Assembly: GCA_030549495.1 (NCBI GenBank)
Contig: JAUIRK010001056.1
Span: 1,355,501-1,419,500 of the forward strand
Length of the DNA stretch: 64,000 nucleotides
Direction of reading: 5' to 3'
Source of the DNA: Nectonema munidae
Lineage: Eukaryota; Nematomorpha; Nectonematoida; Nectonematidae
Positions 1 through 12,640 of the stretch are shown in pieces. The position numbers and the translations under genes are program-made. Every line of letters starts with the position of its first letter. The stretch's first letter is position 1. A model generated the notes under the pieces. That model was given only the letters and a program-made list of their open reading frames with translations. It made no database searches and was not told where the DNA came from.

Positions 1-500
1 ATTAGTCAAATTAAAAAGAAAAACATATGTTTATATATCTATTAAATTTTAAACAACGTATATTTTTACACTAAATAAACCATGCCGATTTAAATTCCAA
101 AATAATTTTTTGCAATTAGGGTTCTGAGAAAGTGTCTCCAAAAACATTTATCCACATTTTAAATATAATGCATTTTTTAAAATAAATCGAACATGCTGAT
201 TTTATTTCTTGACTTATTTTTTGCAATTAGGGTGTGAAAATGTGAATCTTATTTGTGGTTGACGACTAAAAATTATTTCCTATAGAATATTATTTATATT
301 CTCAATAAAATTATTTTTTATTCTAGATCACCATTCTGATTTCATTTTTAGACACAATTTTCGTAATTTGGATGTGAAAATGTCAATCAAATTTGTTAGT
401 TTCGCCTGAAAATGTTCTTCAAAAAGATTTATTCACATTTTAAGTAAAAATAAATTCACCAAAAAAGTAATCTGAAAATTTTCAAACAATTAGAGTTACC
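1..500. repeat. Tandem satellite, ~140 bp units (array C)
   Basis: Three to four diverged units are seen, marked by CATGCYGATTT-like motifs near positions 81, 192 and 332, each followed by a TTTTTTGCAATTAGGGT-like stretch and TGTGAAAATGT. The array may continue left of the window. The same unit, reverse-complemented, makes up the array at about 12640-13800. No coding potential was seen. Confidence 0.6.
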
Positions 501-2010
501 TTACCCTAACTATGACAGATATCAATATATGAAGCTATTCTCAAAAGAAATTTTATAAATATAATTCGAATTTGACCGTTTTATTCTTTCAGTGTAAATG
601 AAAGAGTCTTTACAAGATCAACAAAGAGATTCTCTTCAATAGAAAAGTTCTAAAATCGCTTAAATTCTGAATTAAATAAATCCCTGAAAAGGTTTTTTCG
701 AACATAGATTGCACAAAATGAATTTCTGATGAAAGTAGAGCTACCAAGATGGTCCCAGTTTAGAATGAAGAGCAAGATTAGATAGCATATAAAGTAAAGG
801 ACAAATGAAGTACAGACTGCATAATTCAAGCTGTCTCTAATTACTAAACAGAGGGAAGGATAAACTGAGGACCACGAATCAAACCAAGGAGGACCAAACG
901 TGTTTGCTTTTCAATTTTTATAACAATTTTACTGTTGAATTAATTTATTTATCATTAAATATATCATAATAATATATAACGCTCTATAGGATTTTTATAG
1001 AAAAATTTCATAAGAAATAAAAATGTATTCATTTAAATTTTATGAGCTTTTATCGAACATGATCTGAGGTTGCTTTGAGTAGAAATTTGGTTCCATTCCC
1101 ATTTTAATGAGATTGGGACAAAATCATTATTACATGAAGATAGAAAATTATTTTATCGATTGGGCATAATAGTTACTGTAGTGTCGAATTAACTAAATAT
1201 ATAACCATTTTAACCACATTGAAATGCAGTATTCATTACATGTCAATAATTGACAAAAAATAACGTCATGATGAAATAGAAAAAAGTCGATTTGCTAAAT
1301 GAGACGAAAATTGTTCAAAAATTATAAAAAAATATATCTGACCCCAAATTAACCAAAGTTAAGCTGTAACCGCAATTTAAATCTAGTGTGGCAAAAGTAT
1401 TTTCAGAATCTAATTGAGCATGCTCAATTTTGCTGTCTATGGATAAGTTCATTTTAAAATATTGAAAAAAAAGTGTTCGGCGTTAAGTCAACTGTTAAAG
1501 CTAATTTGCTGACAGGTAAAATATTTTGGGTGAATCAATCACCAAAATTGAGTATATAAAATAAATTAAGACAATAAATAAGCCAAAAAATGTGGATTTC
1601 ATAATATATTTTAAAGTTTATATATTTGGCATTGCTTGATTGATTTTCATGAAAAAAATGATATCATCTGATTAGCAATCAATTATTTAGTGGGTTCACG
1701 ATAATATTGAATATTTTTGGAAAAAAGGAAGGGTCAAAAAGCCACACCTCTTCCCGTGACTGAGAAAATAAAAATTGCCCGTAACGAATAGGCTTCAATA
1801 TTTTCAAGTTAAGGACTATTTGTCCGGGTAGTAGATGCATGTCAGTTCAAAAGTCGAAACTAGGGTGTCTATCTCTATTGCTTTTTCTCTATTCCTCGAA
1901 GAACGGGGCCCCAGAAACAAAATATATTCACCCCTAGGCATATATTAATAAAAATAAGTATGTTTTTATCAATTAAAATTTAATGTACTTATATGAATTA
2001 CTCTATGTCA
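501..2010. other. AT-rich stretch without recognised gene
   Basis: No open frame of note, RNA gene or clear element was recognised here. Part of it (about 720-900) is less AT-rich and could be old repeat sequence. Confidence 0.5.
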
Positions 2011-2717
2011 CAGTGGTTGCCAACCTTTTTCCGATCGTTACCCACTTTTCATACATGATCCTTGTCTATGGCCCCCACAACAATCATAGCCGGTGAATAC
2101 CATGACTGTCTACTAGTATATAACAATTATAATCATAAGATTAATTAAAAAATGCAATTTGCTAAAAAGTGTTTTAGGAATAAGCAAAAAAAGAAGGCAA
2201 CATAGAAAATCCACTGGATGGAAAAAGTTTATTAATCCCACGCTGTGTGATTTAATCTTTGAATCTTACAAATTTGATAACATTGTAAGAATTAAGTCCT
2301 CTAGTTGGGAGATAATTCTACTCAGTGTGAAGGGTGGTGTTGCAGATGAATTATCGACAAGCTTCTTGATTCTTGGTTTTGTTTCCCTTAAAGCACACGT
2401 AGGTCATGCTTCACTTTAGGTCTGTTGCGATATTTCGTTTTAATGTAGAGTAGTTGAGATCACAGGAATAAGTTGATGAAAATGGTAGAAGTTAGCAAAA
2501 AGCTAAGTCACATAAATTTGGATGTGAAGCTGCCATTGATGACCAAAAAACTGGGAGAAATTCAGTTTCAAACTTCATCTTGGCCCCTGAATCCTCTTGA
2601 AGTGTCAACAGCTCAGTTTGGCCATTATCATTGTCATCATAAACCTCTGGTTTTATTTATGCATAGCCTCAGATTATGGCCCCTAGGGGGCCATGGCCCA
2701 AAGTTTGGAAACCAATG
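2011..2717. mobile_element. hAT-like non-autonomous DNA transposon
   Basis: The left end CAGTGGTTGCCAACCTTTTT is the classic hAT terminal motif. The right end, read backwards, is CATTGGTTTCCAAACTTT. Subterminal GC-rich blocks (ATGGCCCCCACA and GGGGGCCATGGCCC) mirror each other. Flanks share TCTATG but not a clean 8 bp target duplication, so the right boundary is uncertain by a few bases. Two reading frames inside (86 and 130 codons) match no family I know and are probably not genes. Confidence 0.6.
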
Positions 2718-5700
2718 GTCTATGAATACTCTGTGTTTTTTTAAAATATATTTTATACATTATAAAGCTAAAAGAGTTTTATCGTCAAACCTAATTCTCA
2801 TTTTTTACTTGAAAACCTCATTGAAGAAAAAACTTTCTCGAATAGATGTCTTTAGTTCGTTGTAGAGAATAAATGCTTACATTAAAAAATTTTAAAGATG
2901 AAATTTACATCTTAATAATCAGTATTATCATCAGCATCATTAGGTATAAATATTTAAATAAATTTATATGCCTATAGAAAGAAACAATTAATTATATATA
3001 CCCCGGGGTTTTTACTAATTTTGTGCCAGTGTATGGGGTGACATTTTCTAAGGTTTACCCCGGGATCACGGGGTGTACTCTCTGGTCGAAACCCTTAAAA
3101 AAGTATAAAATTTGAAAAACTGAGGGAATATTGAAAATTCAAAATCACCCGGTAAAAACTTCACATGGTATATGAAAAGTGTTTTTATACTGATGTATGA
3201 TAAATAAAAACCCATTTTATCTTTTTTTTTAAATCCAGTTTAATATTTTATGAAACGCTAGGAAGTACCCACTTTTTCTGATTAGGAATTAGTGTATACT
3301 CTATTGATCAAAAAGATGAAGAATACATTAATTAATCATAATACAACATTAAATGAATTTCACTAAAAAGTGTTTCACAAATAATATACATTAAAAAAAT
3401 GAATATGCTATATCACCAAAGTTAATTTGATTAGTATCACAAAAAATTAATTAGTATCGGTTGTAAGAAAAAGTTAATGGAAGCGGCAAAAAGACCCTTC
3501 AGACGTGAGACGACAATTCACCCGCAAGGCAATTCGGCCTTTTTAAAACACATCGCTAAGCGAAATTATAATATTGAATTTAAGAAATTTACAAAAACAC
3601 CTTTTTGATCGGAAGTTTTTCAATAAAATTTCCAAAATTTAGCAAGGACCATAACACATGTGGCCCCGTATGTAAGTTTGGCGTCCAACTTCCTTACCTT
3701 GATTCAATTAGACTACTAAAGAGTTGTGAGCAATTGTCTGATGGGGATGAGCATTGAGCAATTATCTGGTCATGGAATAACTTAAATTGGCCTTATCCAA
3801 TCAGATTACCCTATCAACTATTTAAATTCTAAATAATTCAATCAGTTCGCATTACAACCTTGCATTTGAAAATGGTCTACGAATAGCAAAATTATTAAAC
3901 TATATTTCAAAATTGTTTTCAATTTTTCATCCACATGTAGGCAAATTTTTTGAAATACACATGAGTTCAAATATTGATTTTATTTACATATGTTATCATA
4001 TATTTAATGCGCTAAAAAAATAATTTTTAGATAACATCATAATATCTTCCAATTTGATTATATTTTTACGTTTAAAGTTTGTTTAAAGTCGTGACCTTGA
4101 AAGAGCTTTACATAGAATTCATCGCGATCATATCATTCACAACTGTTTAAAGATGATTGGCGGACACTTTGATGGCAACAACTTCACCAACTCTCAAAGC
4201 TATCAATCAGCTAATCCATAAAGGCTATCCAAAAGCCAAATGCCGTGAAAATCGAAGACGCCTCAATTTCTTCGTTCAAATTTTCGATTATTGCTGGTTC
4301 AGCAATACTATCAAAACGCCTTTATTTCAAATATAGACGAGAAATAAGTCAATGTAATTACCAAATTGTCCATATGTCATTAATTATGTAGGATATTCAA
4401 AAGTCAAAACCGCATTTTTTAGTTCTTTAAATACAATTTGGGTTTAGCCAATTTTTCTATTTTTTGATAGAAAAAATTCTTTTTCTGATTTTTCATAAAA
4501 TCTTATCTTTATTGAAAGCAGCGAGAATGTGTTATATTATAAGTCACGGTACTATTTTGGATGAAATTCAGAGAAAGATTCAAAGGCATTTTAACTCATT
4601 ACTGAACAACCTTTTTGAGGAATGAAGCAAAAAATTGAAACAGATTTATAATAAAAATAATTAACCTTAACCTGTAAACAAAGGAGTTAACTTTTTTATT
4701 ATATTTTCTAGTTTCAAGTATCAAAAAATTAAACTACAATTAAAGCTTCTAACTCATTACATTCCACAAGTTATTATATTTATGATAATCTAAAATTCTA
4801 TGAGAAACCTTAAGACAAAATTTTTTGGAATATAAAAGCTAAATCAATCAGTTAATGAAATTTCTATAATTTTCTAAAACGTTGGTGCTGAAATCATCAA
4901 ATGGATCTAGCGCCTAGAACATGGATTACGCTTGATGTAACTTACCGAAACTGAAGAATAACATGTGTCAGCATTCTAACTTTGCGTCATGAAATGAAAA
5001 GAAGAAAATTAAAACGAAAACAAACATTTGAGAAATAGACTGCAATAAACCATTAAATGAACCAATACTCTTTTAAAATATAAAATTTTATTTTATTTAT
5101 TATGTTCAAAAAGTAATAAAATTTAAAATCAATTTTCTATAATAAAAAAATTGGAAAAAATGATATTTTTTATTTTAATATTTTTAATTTGATAAAAGCC
5201 ATACTTTGAGTGAATTGAAATTGCCAAAATTTATAACTTAGAGCGAAAAAAAATAGGCAAGGGGCACAAACTCTCTACTTTGAAAAAAATGTGAGTGATA
5301 TTGAAATTTGTTCAGCTATTTCACATTTTTTACAAAAAGAAATAAATATTCAAGATATTCAGCATTTGTTTGCATCTCTTCTCTCTCTCTCTTCAGCAAC
5401 AACAAACCCCCAATCTTCAACTAATTTTAATAAAACTACAACTAAATTTGAAAAAATTTGTAAACTAGACACAAATTTGAAAGCATGTAGTATCTTCAAG
5501 AATTTTTTCAAGGTGATGTTCTTATTCAATATTATTGGTAGAACATTTTTTGAAAAAAAATTCAATTATTAACAAGTGGTATGATAGATGATTTATACGA
5601 TCTTCTAGTATTTTTGGGTGTTAACAAAGTAACGTAGATGTTTGTTGACAAAAAACAGATTATATATGCGTCAACTTTCAATCAGGATTTCTATGAATGA

Positions 5701-6182
5701 CAACTTATTGTTAATCAATTTAAATTCCTTTTTTTCTTTAATTGAGAATCCATTTTTGTATCATCTAATTCGCTTTTCCTTCATTTGAAACACGGTGATA
5801 AAAAATATAGGAAAATGACAAATTTTTTGAGAAATTTAGTCTATTTCAAGCCATCCACGAAAGTATTTGGGTCGTAAAAACGCCGTATTACGGTTTTAAA
5901 GGTTCATGAATGAGCAGAATATAATTTTTTTTAAAAACTACAAAAAACGTACATATGGCGAATCACGTGTTTTCTTGAGAGGATTTTAAAAAAGAAAGTA
6001 AAAAATTTTAACGAAAATATTAAATATATTTAATAAAAAAATATCATCATCATCCACCAAAGATATAGAAGTAAAGTCAACTTCGGTCTAAATTAGTATA
6101 GAAACAGAAACAACTTATCACGACTTGTGAAAACATTAACCAGAATAAACGATTTTCCCTAAATTGGTTGAAGCTTGGAACG
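2718..6182. other. Long AT-rich intergenic stretch
   Basis: No gene recognised. A GC-rich patch at about 3000-3085 contains CCCCGGGG and the palindrome-like ACCCCGGGATCACGGGGT. A less AT-rich block at 4080-4330 does not translate into anything recognisable. The 93-codon frame at 5291 is a low-complexity AT-rich frame that I do not consider a gene. Confidence 0.5.
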
Positions 6183-7487
6183 CTATATTTGATGAATTGT
6201 ATCGACAAAACATTTAACTTTGTCAATTTCGGTATTTGGAAATATTCCGTGACCAAGATTTGCAATGTAGCCAGTTGAACCAAATTCGGCAATCATATCA
6301 CGCACAGAAACTATTAATTCTTCTTCTGAGGAGAAAAGGGAAGCAGGATCAAGATTTCCCTGCAGAGGCTTCATGCATGCTCTTTTTGCGTCCTTGGGAG
6401 AGATGGACCAGTCGATGGAAACGACATCCGCCTCACACTCAGATGACAAGAAATTGAGAGAAGTGACGCTGACTCCTTTCGGGAAGAAGATTATAGGCAC
6501 GAATTTGTCTTGAAGGTGATTGGTAAGAAAGCGCTTAACCTCCCTGCAAATGGCATTAACGTGCGTCAAACAAACGGTTTGGAATGAGTGTGGGGTGAGC
6601 AGGCTGGCGTGTGACTCGAAAATCTGGATCACTTCTGCGCCAGCCTCAATCTGCCGGATCAAGTGGTGAGCTATGACAGAGCTGAGTTGGGCGAGCAACG
6701 CCCCGGTCTCTTTGGGGTAGGAATAGAGGAAGATTCTAGCTTTGTTGAAGGAAGAAGAGGCCTGCCCTTCTATCATGTAGGCGAGAAGAGTCCAGGGTCC
6801 GGCGGCAAACCCGATGATGGGGATACGGCGATTGAGTTCCGCGTGCACCAACTTTATCGCGGCATACACAGGAGTTAGGAATTGGAGTGCGAATTTGTCG
6901 CTGTTGAGCCAGTGAAGGCGGTGCAGGTCGGCAGGCTTTGAAATGTTATTCACGACACAAGGGCCTTTGCCCTCGATCATTTCAACTTGCAGACCAATCG
7001 CCTGCAAAACAACTAAAATGTCCGAAAAGATCACGAGAGCGTCCATGTCGAAATGGTGATAGGGCATCATGGTCACTTTGGCTGCCAGTTCGGGAGACTG
7101 GCAAACCTCAAAGAAAGAAAACTGTTGACGCAATTCACGAAACTCGGGCAAGTATCTTCCCGCCTGACGCATGATCCAGACAGGCAGCGGCTTAACTGCT
7201 TCTGCATTCATAGCAGCTCTAATCATTCCATCTTTTGCGAGAGCTGTCATTCTTTGGAAAGGATTTTTGATTCTAAAAGTAAAAAACAATATAATAGTGC
7301 AAAAAGTATTGCAGCCTCCATGACTCCTCCCTGTATTTTAAAAGTAGTACCATTCTATAAATTAAGGATGTTTCCTTTATGAAAAAAATACGAACATTGT
7401 TGCCTTAAATTTGATACCTTGTTGAATTTGATATGTAAGTCTTGGATACCTTGTAGGTTTTTTAAAAACTACTTACTCGTCTAACAT
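6183..7487 (-). CDS. UROD: Uroporphyrinogen decarboxylase (two exons)
   Basis: Cytosolic heme-pathway enzyme that removes four carboxyl groups from uroporphyrinogen III to give coproporphyrinogen III. Exon 2 is 7272..6183. It is preceded by the acceptor TTTTTTACTTTTAG, and in-frame translation cannot start at an ATG before 7250. A donor GA|GTAAGT at 7477 allows an 11-base coding first exon (7487..7477, ATGTTAGACGA), which joins in frame to give 366 residues, close to the 367 of human UROD. Visible signatures are RQAGRYLPEF (residues ~39-48), the catalytic Asp in IFSDILVV (~88), Tyr in YMIEG (~169), Ser in FESHA (~224) and His in YIANLGHG (~345). All known active-site residues I could check are present. 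The intron is 204 bases. The gene product is certain; the first exon is inferred. The alternative is a start at Met 7250 (355 residues). Confidence 0.93.
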
Positions 7488-8033
7488 TTTTGGTAAAATT
7501 AACCTTAAAATATAGGACTAATTTGACATAAAATAGTTAATAGATGTCCTTATAATTAGACTACAATAAAAAAAATTAATCCTTTGTTTTGAATTCTTTG
7601 AAAATTTAATATCTACGTTTTCGCATTATAAAGAAAAGAATTTTTCCAATAAAAAAAACTTTAGAATTAAACTAAAAAGACACTTTATGTTTATATGAAG
7701 CAGCACAAGAAACTAAATGTTACAGCTCTTCAAACTTGAAGTTGAATCAGTGGCGTAGATAAAGAGAGCTCCGAGCGGTAAAATTTATTTGTTAGTATAT
7801 CAGTAATAAAAATTCATTAGTAATATTATATTCATAAATATTGGAATAATGATTTCTGAGATTTCCCTATCTGTCAGTCCTTATTTTTCAGTTTTTGAAG
7901 TGTTATTACAATTCTTAAGTGGCGGCGAAATTAATATCCCCATAGAGCAGAACTTATGCAGTGAGCAAGGTTGGTTATAGAGCCAGGTAAACTATATTTT
8001 TTGTAAGAAAGAAAATTAAAATATAATTCTTTT
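7488..8033. other. Upstream region of UROD
   Basis: AT-rich sequence with no clear promoter motif. It contains CAGTGGCGTAGATA at 7752, which resembles one end of a hAT-type element, but no partner end was found. Confidence 0.35.
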
Positions 8034-8154
8034 AATGCAATTTTACAATCTAAATTCGAAATCAGACTATCTTTAATATTTTATTTAAAGATGTTTATCA
8101 ACAAAACAACAGGGTAATTTGATTATGTTAAAAAAAATTTCATCCAAACTATTA
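8034..8154 (+). repeat. Dispersed repeat, copy 1
   Basis: Shares GATGTTTATCAACAAAA, AGGGTAATTT and ATTTCATCCAAACTATTA in the same order with 9419-9554. The second copy is about 15 bases longer. The SINE at 8158 begins directly after the shared block, which suggests it inserted at the edge of this copy. Confidence 0.6.
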
Positions 8155-8157
8155 AGG

Positions 8158-8300
8158 GGCGTAAGTAAGGTTGCTTAGATTCTGGGTTCGATCCCTCATG
8201 AAGCCTACTTTCTTCATAGTTCGATACAAGCGGCGCAATTGTGCCTTTTCGATGAAAACACCCCACGGTACCTTAACTTAATATGCCAGGAACGCAACTG
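8158..8300 (+). mobile_element. tRNA-derived SINE, copy 1
   Basis: Carries a pol III B box GGTTCGATCCC at 8185-8195, preceded by an A-box-like GTAAGTAAGGTTGCTTAG. It is followed by a body shared with three other copies in the window (AGCCTACTTTCTTCATAGTT, GATACAAGCGGC, CTTTTCGATGAAAA). No acceptor-stem pairing exists, so it is not a tRNA gene. Confidence 0.7.
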
Positions 8301-9418
8301 GGCTACATTAAATTGTGGTTTGAAGTCATTCTAGTAAGCAAATACATTTAATCTAAACAATTAAAATAATACTTATCAATGAAAGATCTTGATTAAACTT
8401 TAAATATATAAAAAGCGGTCTAGAAAATATTACATAAATACATTTTAATGAAAATTAGCCATATAAATTTTAGGAATAATTTGAAAATAAAATATTTTAA
8501 AAAAATAACGTTTCCCGCCTACCATATTATTTATTTTGAAAAACAAATATGAAATATACCAAAGAAAGCTAAATTGCAGCTTTTATGCGATACATACATA
8601 TAATATATATTATAACAATAAAATTCACAAAAATATCACATTTTTTTTAATTTTTATTTTATTTGAGATACAACTATAGTTCATATAAAATAGATTGGAT
8701 AAACATGAATTTATACATTGAAGAGAATTAACAAGATTAATTTACCAGAGGAGTATAGGAAGCCTTAGATGTTATCTAAATAAAGTTTTGTTTATTTAAT
8801 TTTCTTTTAAACATTACTTGTGTGCTAAAATTATGTGTATTTACAAGAAATTGCTCATTTGTGGTTTTCAATCATGCTCTTTATAAAATCTTTAAGATTT
8901 AATTTTTATCTACTGCTATCTAGTCATACTAAATGTGAATTCTTAAGGGTTTTTTAACTCTCTTATTTTTCAAATCTCACTTTTTATCTAATGGATAATA
9001 GTATTAAAAATTCTTTTGTTATTGGAAAATTCAATCTTTATTAATTCGCCGTTATCTTGCCCAGGTATCACAGTTTATCTCTAATTTTGTAGGTTTTGCC
9101 TGTGGACTCTTAAGAATATTTCATGGACCCATAGGATCCATGTGGACCCTAGTTGAAAATTGCTGTCTTAGACAGCAACTCAATTCTGCAAATTTTAAAC
9201 AAGAGGACATAATTTAAAGTTTCAAATAATCTCAAATGTAGTTGATTAGTTAAAACTAAATAATTATTCAAAAAATTATATCCAATCTGATAATAAAGAT
9301 TATGAGTTCAGCTTCTAGTAGCAAAATCGATAGCAATATTTATTCATACATAAGCCATATATCTGATTGCCTGGTGAAAAATGTTCTTTTATACTTAAAT
9401 TACTATATTTTTTGTTTT

Positions 9419-9554
9419 CAATGCAATTTAATCAGACTATGTTTAATATTTAATTTAAATTTTCCTTTATTTTTGCTCCCTATACTTTTGATGTTTATCA
9501 ACAAAAGAAAAGGGTAATTTTATGATGTTTAAAAAAATTTCATCCAAACTATTA
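9419..9554 (+). repeat. Dispersed repeat, copy 2
   Basis: Second copy of the repeat at 8034-8154, same orientation, without an adjoining SINE. The unassigned stretch just upstream ends at about 9120-9166 with GGACCCTAGTTGAAAATTGC, which resembles the end of a hAT element. Confidence 0.55.
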
Positions 9555-9690
9555 CCAATTTCTTCCATAATTTCATTTCTAAAATCTTACTAAGTGTTAA
9601 AAACCTTATAAATTCTAAGCAACTAAATTACATTATATATAAGTAATACAATTGAAGGTCTTACATCAAAAGATACAAATGACGACGGAC

Positions 9691-9785
9691 AACCTACATT
9701 ATCAGTGACGGGGGCATTTTAGCCCCCTCAACTAAATCTAAATTTGTCCGCTCAAAGGCTAGGGGGCGTAAAGTGCCCCTTATTT
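9691..9785. repeat. GC-rich hairpin-forming block
   Basis: Two hairpin-capable motifs lie in otherwise AT-rich DNA: GGGGGCATTTTAGCCCCC at about 9699 and GGGGGCGTAAAGTGCCCC at about 9762. The second is nearly the reverse complement of GGGGCGTTTTACGCCCCC at about 14107, so the two may be the ends of one composite element of about 4.4 kb. Confidence 0.5.
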
Positions 9786-9789
9786 TTCT

Positions 9790-10615
9790 CAGATATTAAT
9801 AATATTTATAAATAATTATAAGGTTACATTTATATTTCAACTAAGCTAAATTTAGTGGCGTTGTGCATTTTTTATCAAAATCAACCAAACCTATTAAAAA
9901 ATTGATTTATATTTGACAGCTCATCTCAAAAAAGTACTTTTTATAATTATATAAAGTTTTAATACATATTCAAGTATGCTGAATTCAGTGGTGATATTTA
10001 TTTTTTATGAAAATCCACCAAATCTGTCAAAAAATTGATATACATATGACAGCTCATCTCAAAAAGAAACTTTTTATCTAAATAATTATATATTTTTTAT
10101 TCATATATACCCATTTTCAAATATGCTGAATTCAGTATTGATATTCATTTTTTATGAAAATCAATCAAACATGTCAAAAAATTGAATTATGTATGACAGC
10201 TCATCTTAAAAGTAACTTTATATCTAAATAATTATGTAGTTTTTTATACATATATACTCATTTTCAAGTATGCTGAATTCAGTGGTGATATTCATTTTTA
10301 CTGAAAGCAATCAAACCTGTTATAAAATTGATTTATCTCAAAAGGAAACATTTAATCCAAATGATTATATAAAGTTATTTAGACATATATACCCATTTTA
10401 AACGACACTTTGTTTATTGGTGATATTCCTTTTTTTTATGAAAATCAATTAAATCTGAAAAAAAATAATTGAAATATTACAGCATATGTCAAAATTAAAA
10501 TTTTTATTCTTATAAAAGTTTTTTATACATAACCCATTTTCTAGTATGTAGAATTTAATTGTGATGTTCATTTTTTATGAAATCAATAAAACCTGTCAAA
10601 AAAATCGTTTAATCC
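9790..10615. repeat. Tandem satellite, ~133-147 bp units (array A)
   Basis: About six head-to-tail units, seen from GCTGAATTCAGTGGTGATAT at about 9978, 10125 and 10272 (exact spacing 147). More diverged units lie near 9845, 10408 and 10548. Each unit also carries TATGACAGCTCATCTCAAAA. No spacers, so not a CRISPR-like array. Confidence 0.8.
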
Positions 10616-10622
10616 TCTAAAT

Positions 10623-11590
10623 CAGTGCTTCTCAACCTTTTTACGTCCATGCCCCACTAGACGCCTCTCGAAAACTTTTCGCCCCACCTATATAAAAAAT
10701 ATTATTCATGAAAATTTCTAGAACTTTATTGACTACAACTGCATTACTGGCTCGATTTTTCTTAGTAGCTATAATACAAAAAGGGATTTATCAAGACGTG
10801 TGATTAAATAAACTTTTTATTGTTATTAGCAAATACAAATGTTTCTGAAAAAGTCAAAGTTTATTTTGGTTGACTTCGGAAAAATGAGGATCTGCAAAAT
10901 GCTTTTTTATATTAAAACTTTATTTAATTGAAAAATTAGTGAGATCCTTGTGCTTGGCGTTTGTTGCAAAGAGATTTTATATTCGCCTCAACTTCATGAC
11001 AAAGCCACGCCATTGTACCTTTTATCGTAAATAGAGCTCGAACCGAAGCATCACTTTGTAATTCTGCAATTTCGTTTGAATAGTGAAGTGGAACATCACA
11101 GAGATCCACCAGCATTCGCTGCGTTACCCATGATGGAAAACAAGTTTCTTTCAAGTCGGAAAACCTTTCTTGAAAATCTTCAGATAAAATTTTCAAATGA
11201 TTAAGAATAACAATTAAGGCAGAGGAATTCATCAAACCTGTTAGCAGAAAGTTCTTTTTGCCATAGTCCAATCAGTGATATAAAGCCAAATATCTTTGTT
11301 TTAACATCTATAAGTGTCTTATTTTTTCCCTGAAGTTCTTTGTTTAGCATATTTAATTTGTCAAAAATGTCTGATAAATAGCTTAAATATGTTTTACCAT
11401 TAACTGTTTTCAGATGCGTCATTTCGGGGTTGTCGGCTAAAAATATACTCAACTCTTCAAATAGTTCCATAAATCTTTTCAAGCAATTGCCTTTAGAAAG
11501 TATCGAACTATGAACAAAGCAGGCTTGATGCGGGATCGAACCCAAGACCTTGCGGTATCGAATTGAGCATCTAACCAACCCTACTCACGC
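10623..11590 (-). mobile_element. hAT transposon relic (ZBED5-like transposase)
   Basis: The 3' terminus CAGTGCTTCTCAACCTTTTT lies at 10623. Minus-strand translation at 11578-10936 gives pieces typical of ZBED5/SCAND3-type hAT transposases: LSYLSDIFDKLNMLNKELQG, DFQERFSDLKETCFPSWV, then the region ahead of the C-terminal dimerisation domain. The frame changes between the two pieces (about 11201-11271), so it is broken. A SINE sits at its upstream edge (11500-11590). The 5' terminus was not found. Confidence 0.75.
11500..11590 (-). mobile_element. tRNA-derived SINE, copy 2
   Basis: Minus-strand copy of the SINE at 8158. The B box GGGTTCGATCCC is seen in reverse at 11532-11543 and the 5' end GCGTGAGTAGGG at 11590. 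It is truncated at its 3' side within the hAT relic. Confidence 0.7.
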
Positions 11591-12640
11591 TTTTTGTTGT
11601 CGTATGACAAAAGAAGAATAGTAAAAAGAAATACATTTTATATTTCGATTGAAAATAAGCTTCAGAGCCGATTTCAAGAGGGTTCCTTATTAACAAAACA
11701 GTTTTTAATATATCGTATATCGATAGGGACTTCATTGTTTTGGCTACAAGTTCGTTATCGGCTGGTAGTCTCAACCTTATTTATTCTATACTTTACAGTA
11801 TGTAATTTTGCAATTCATTCTTCCTTTCTTGGTAGCACCTTTTTCATTAGAAATTTATTTTTCTGTGTTTTAAAAACCTTTTTTTAAGTATTATTTTCAA
11901 CAGATTTTTTCCTATCACAAAGCATTCTGATTAAAGAATATTTTTGAAGATCTTAGGCTTTTTTTATCAGTATTGTGTATTTTATTATCAAGTGATATGA
12001 AGAGATATTCAGCCTGAATATTTGTCAACCAATCAGAGTTCAAAGGTTTTTTTTATGAATCATTCGTGATTTTGATTTGTCAATTACAAATAGTCGTCCA
12101 GCTTCTTCATTTAAAAGATTCTCTCTTTCACTCAAAAGGAAAAAGATGGACAAATTCAATTTAAATTAAAAAAATATCATCATAGTGACTAAATTCTCAT
12201 ATATTGTCATCTGTGTCATTTTTGATAACTCTGACCTATTCTAAATTTTTATAGTTTTCCAACCCATCTTAGATAAGCCATAGATTTAAACATTTTCATT
12301 TGTAAGAGAGGAACTTCTTTTTCACGGTCAAAATCTTTTTTGATTCACCGAATATTAGATCATTACACCACTTCCTTGTTCATTAGAACATCGTAGATCT
12401 TCCATTTAGTTAAGATGTATATATTTTAATTTCTTTTGATCACGCGTTCTCTTTTCAATTATTTTTCAGTTTGCTTCCTTCTCTCATACTAATCTTTAAA
12501 AGATTTTATAATACCTTTTATTTCTTTTAAATAAATATTTCATACTCAAGATGATTCAAGAAAGTATTATTTCATAATACATAAAAAAAATAAAGTATGA
12601 TTTTCAGGAATACATCACTAATTCAATAGCCACTTTCAGA
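11591..12640. other. AT-rich stretch, no gene recognised
   Basis: Small frames on both strands (up to 97 codons at 11594) match nothing I recognise. The minus strand may carry further decayed hAT sequence beyond the SINE. Confidence 0.4.

Noticed and set aside
2159-2865. Two reading frames of 86 and 130 codons as genes
   Set aside because: They lie in or across a hAT-like non-autonomous element and match no protein family.
4080-4330. Possible exon in a less AT-rich block
   Set aside because: Both strands give stops within short distances and no family resemblance.
5291-5572. 93-codon frame with serine-rich part
   Set aside because: Contains a TC microsatellite and AT-rich filler, with no motif.
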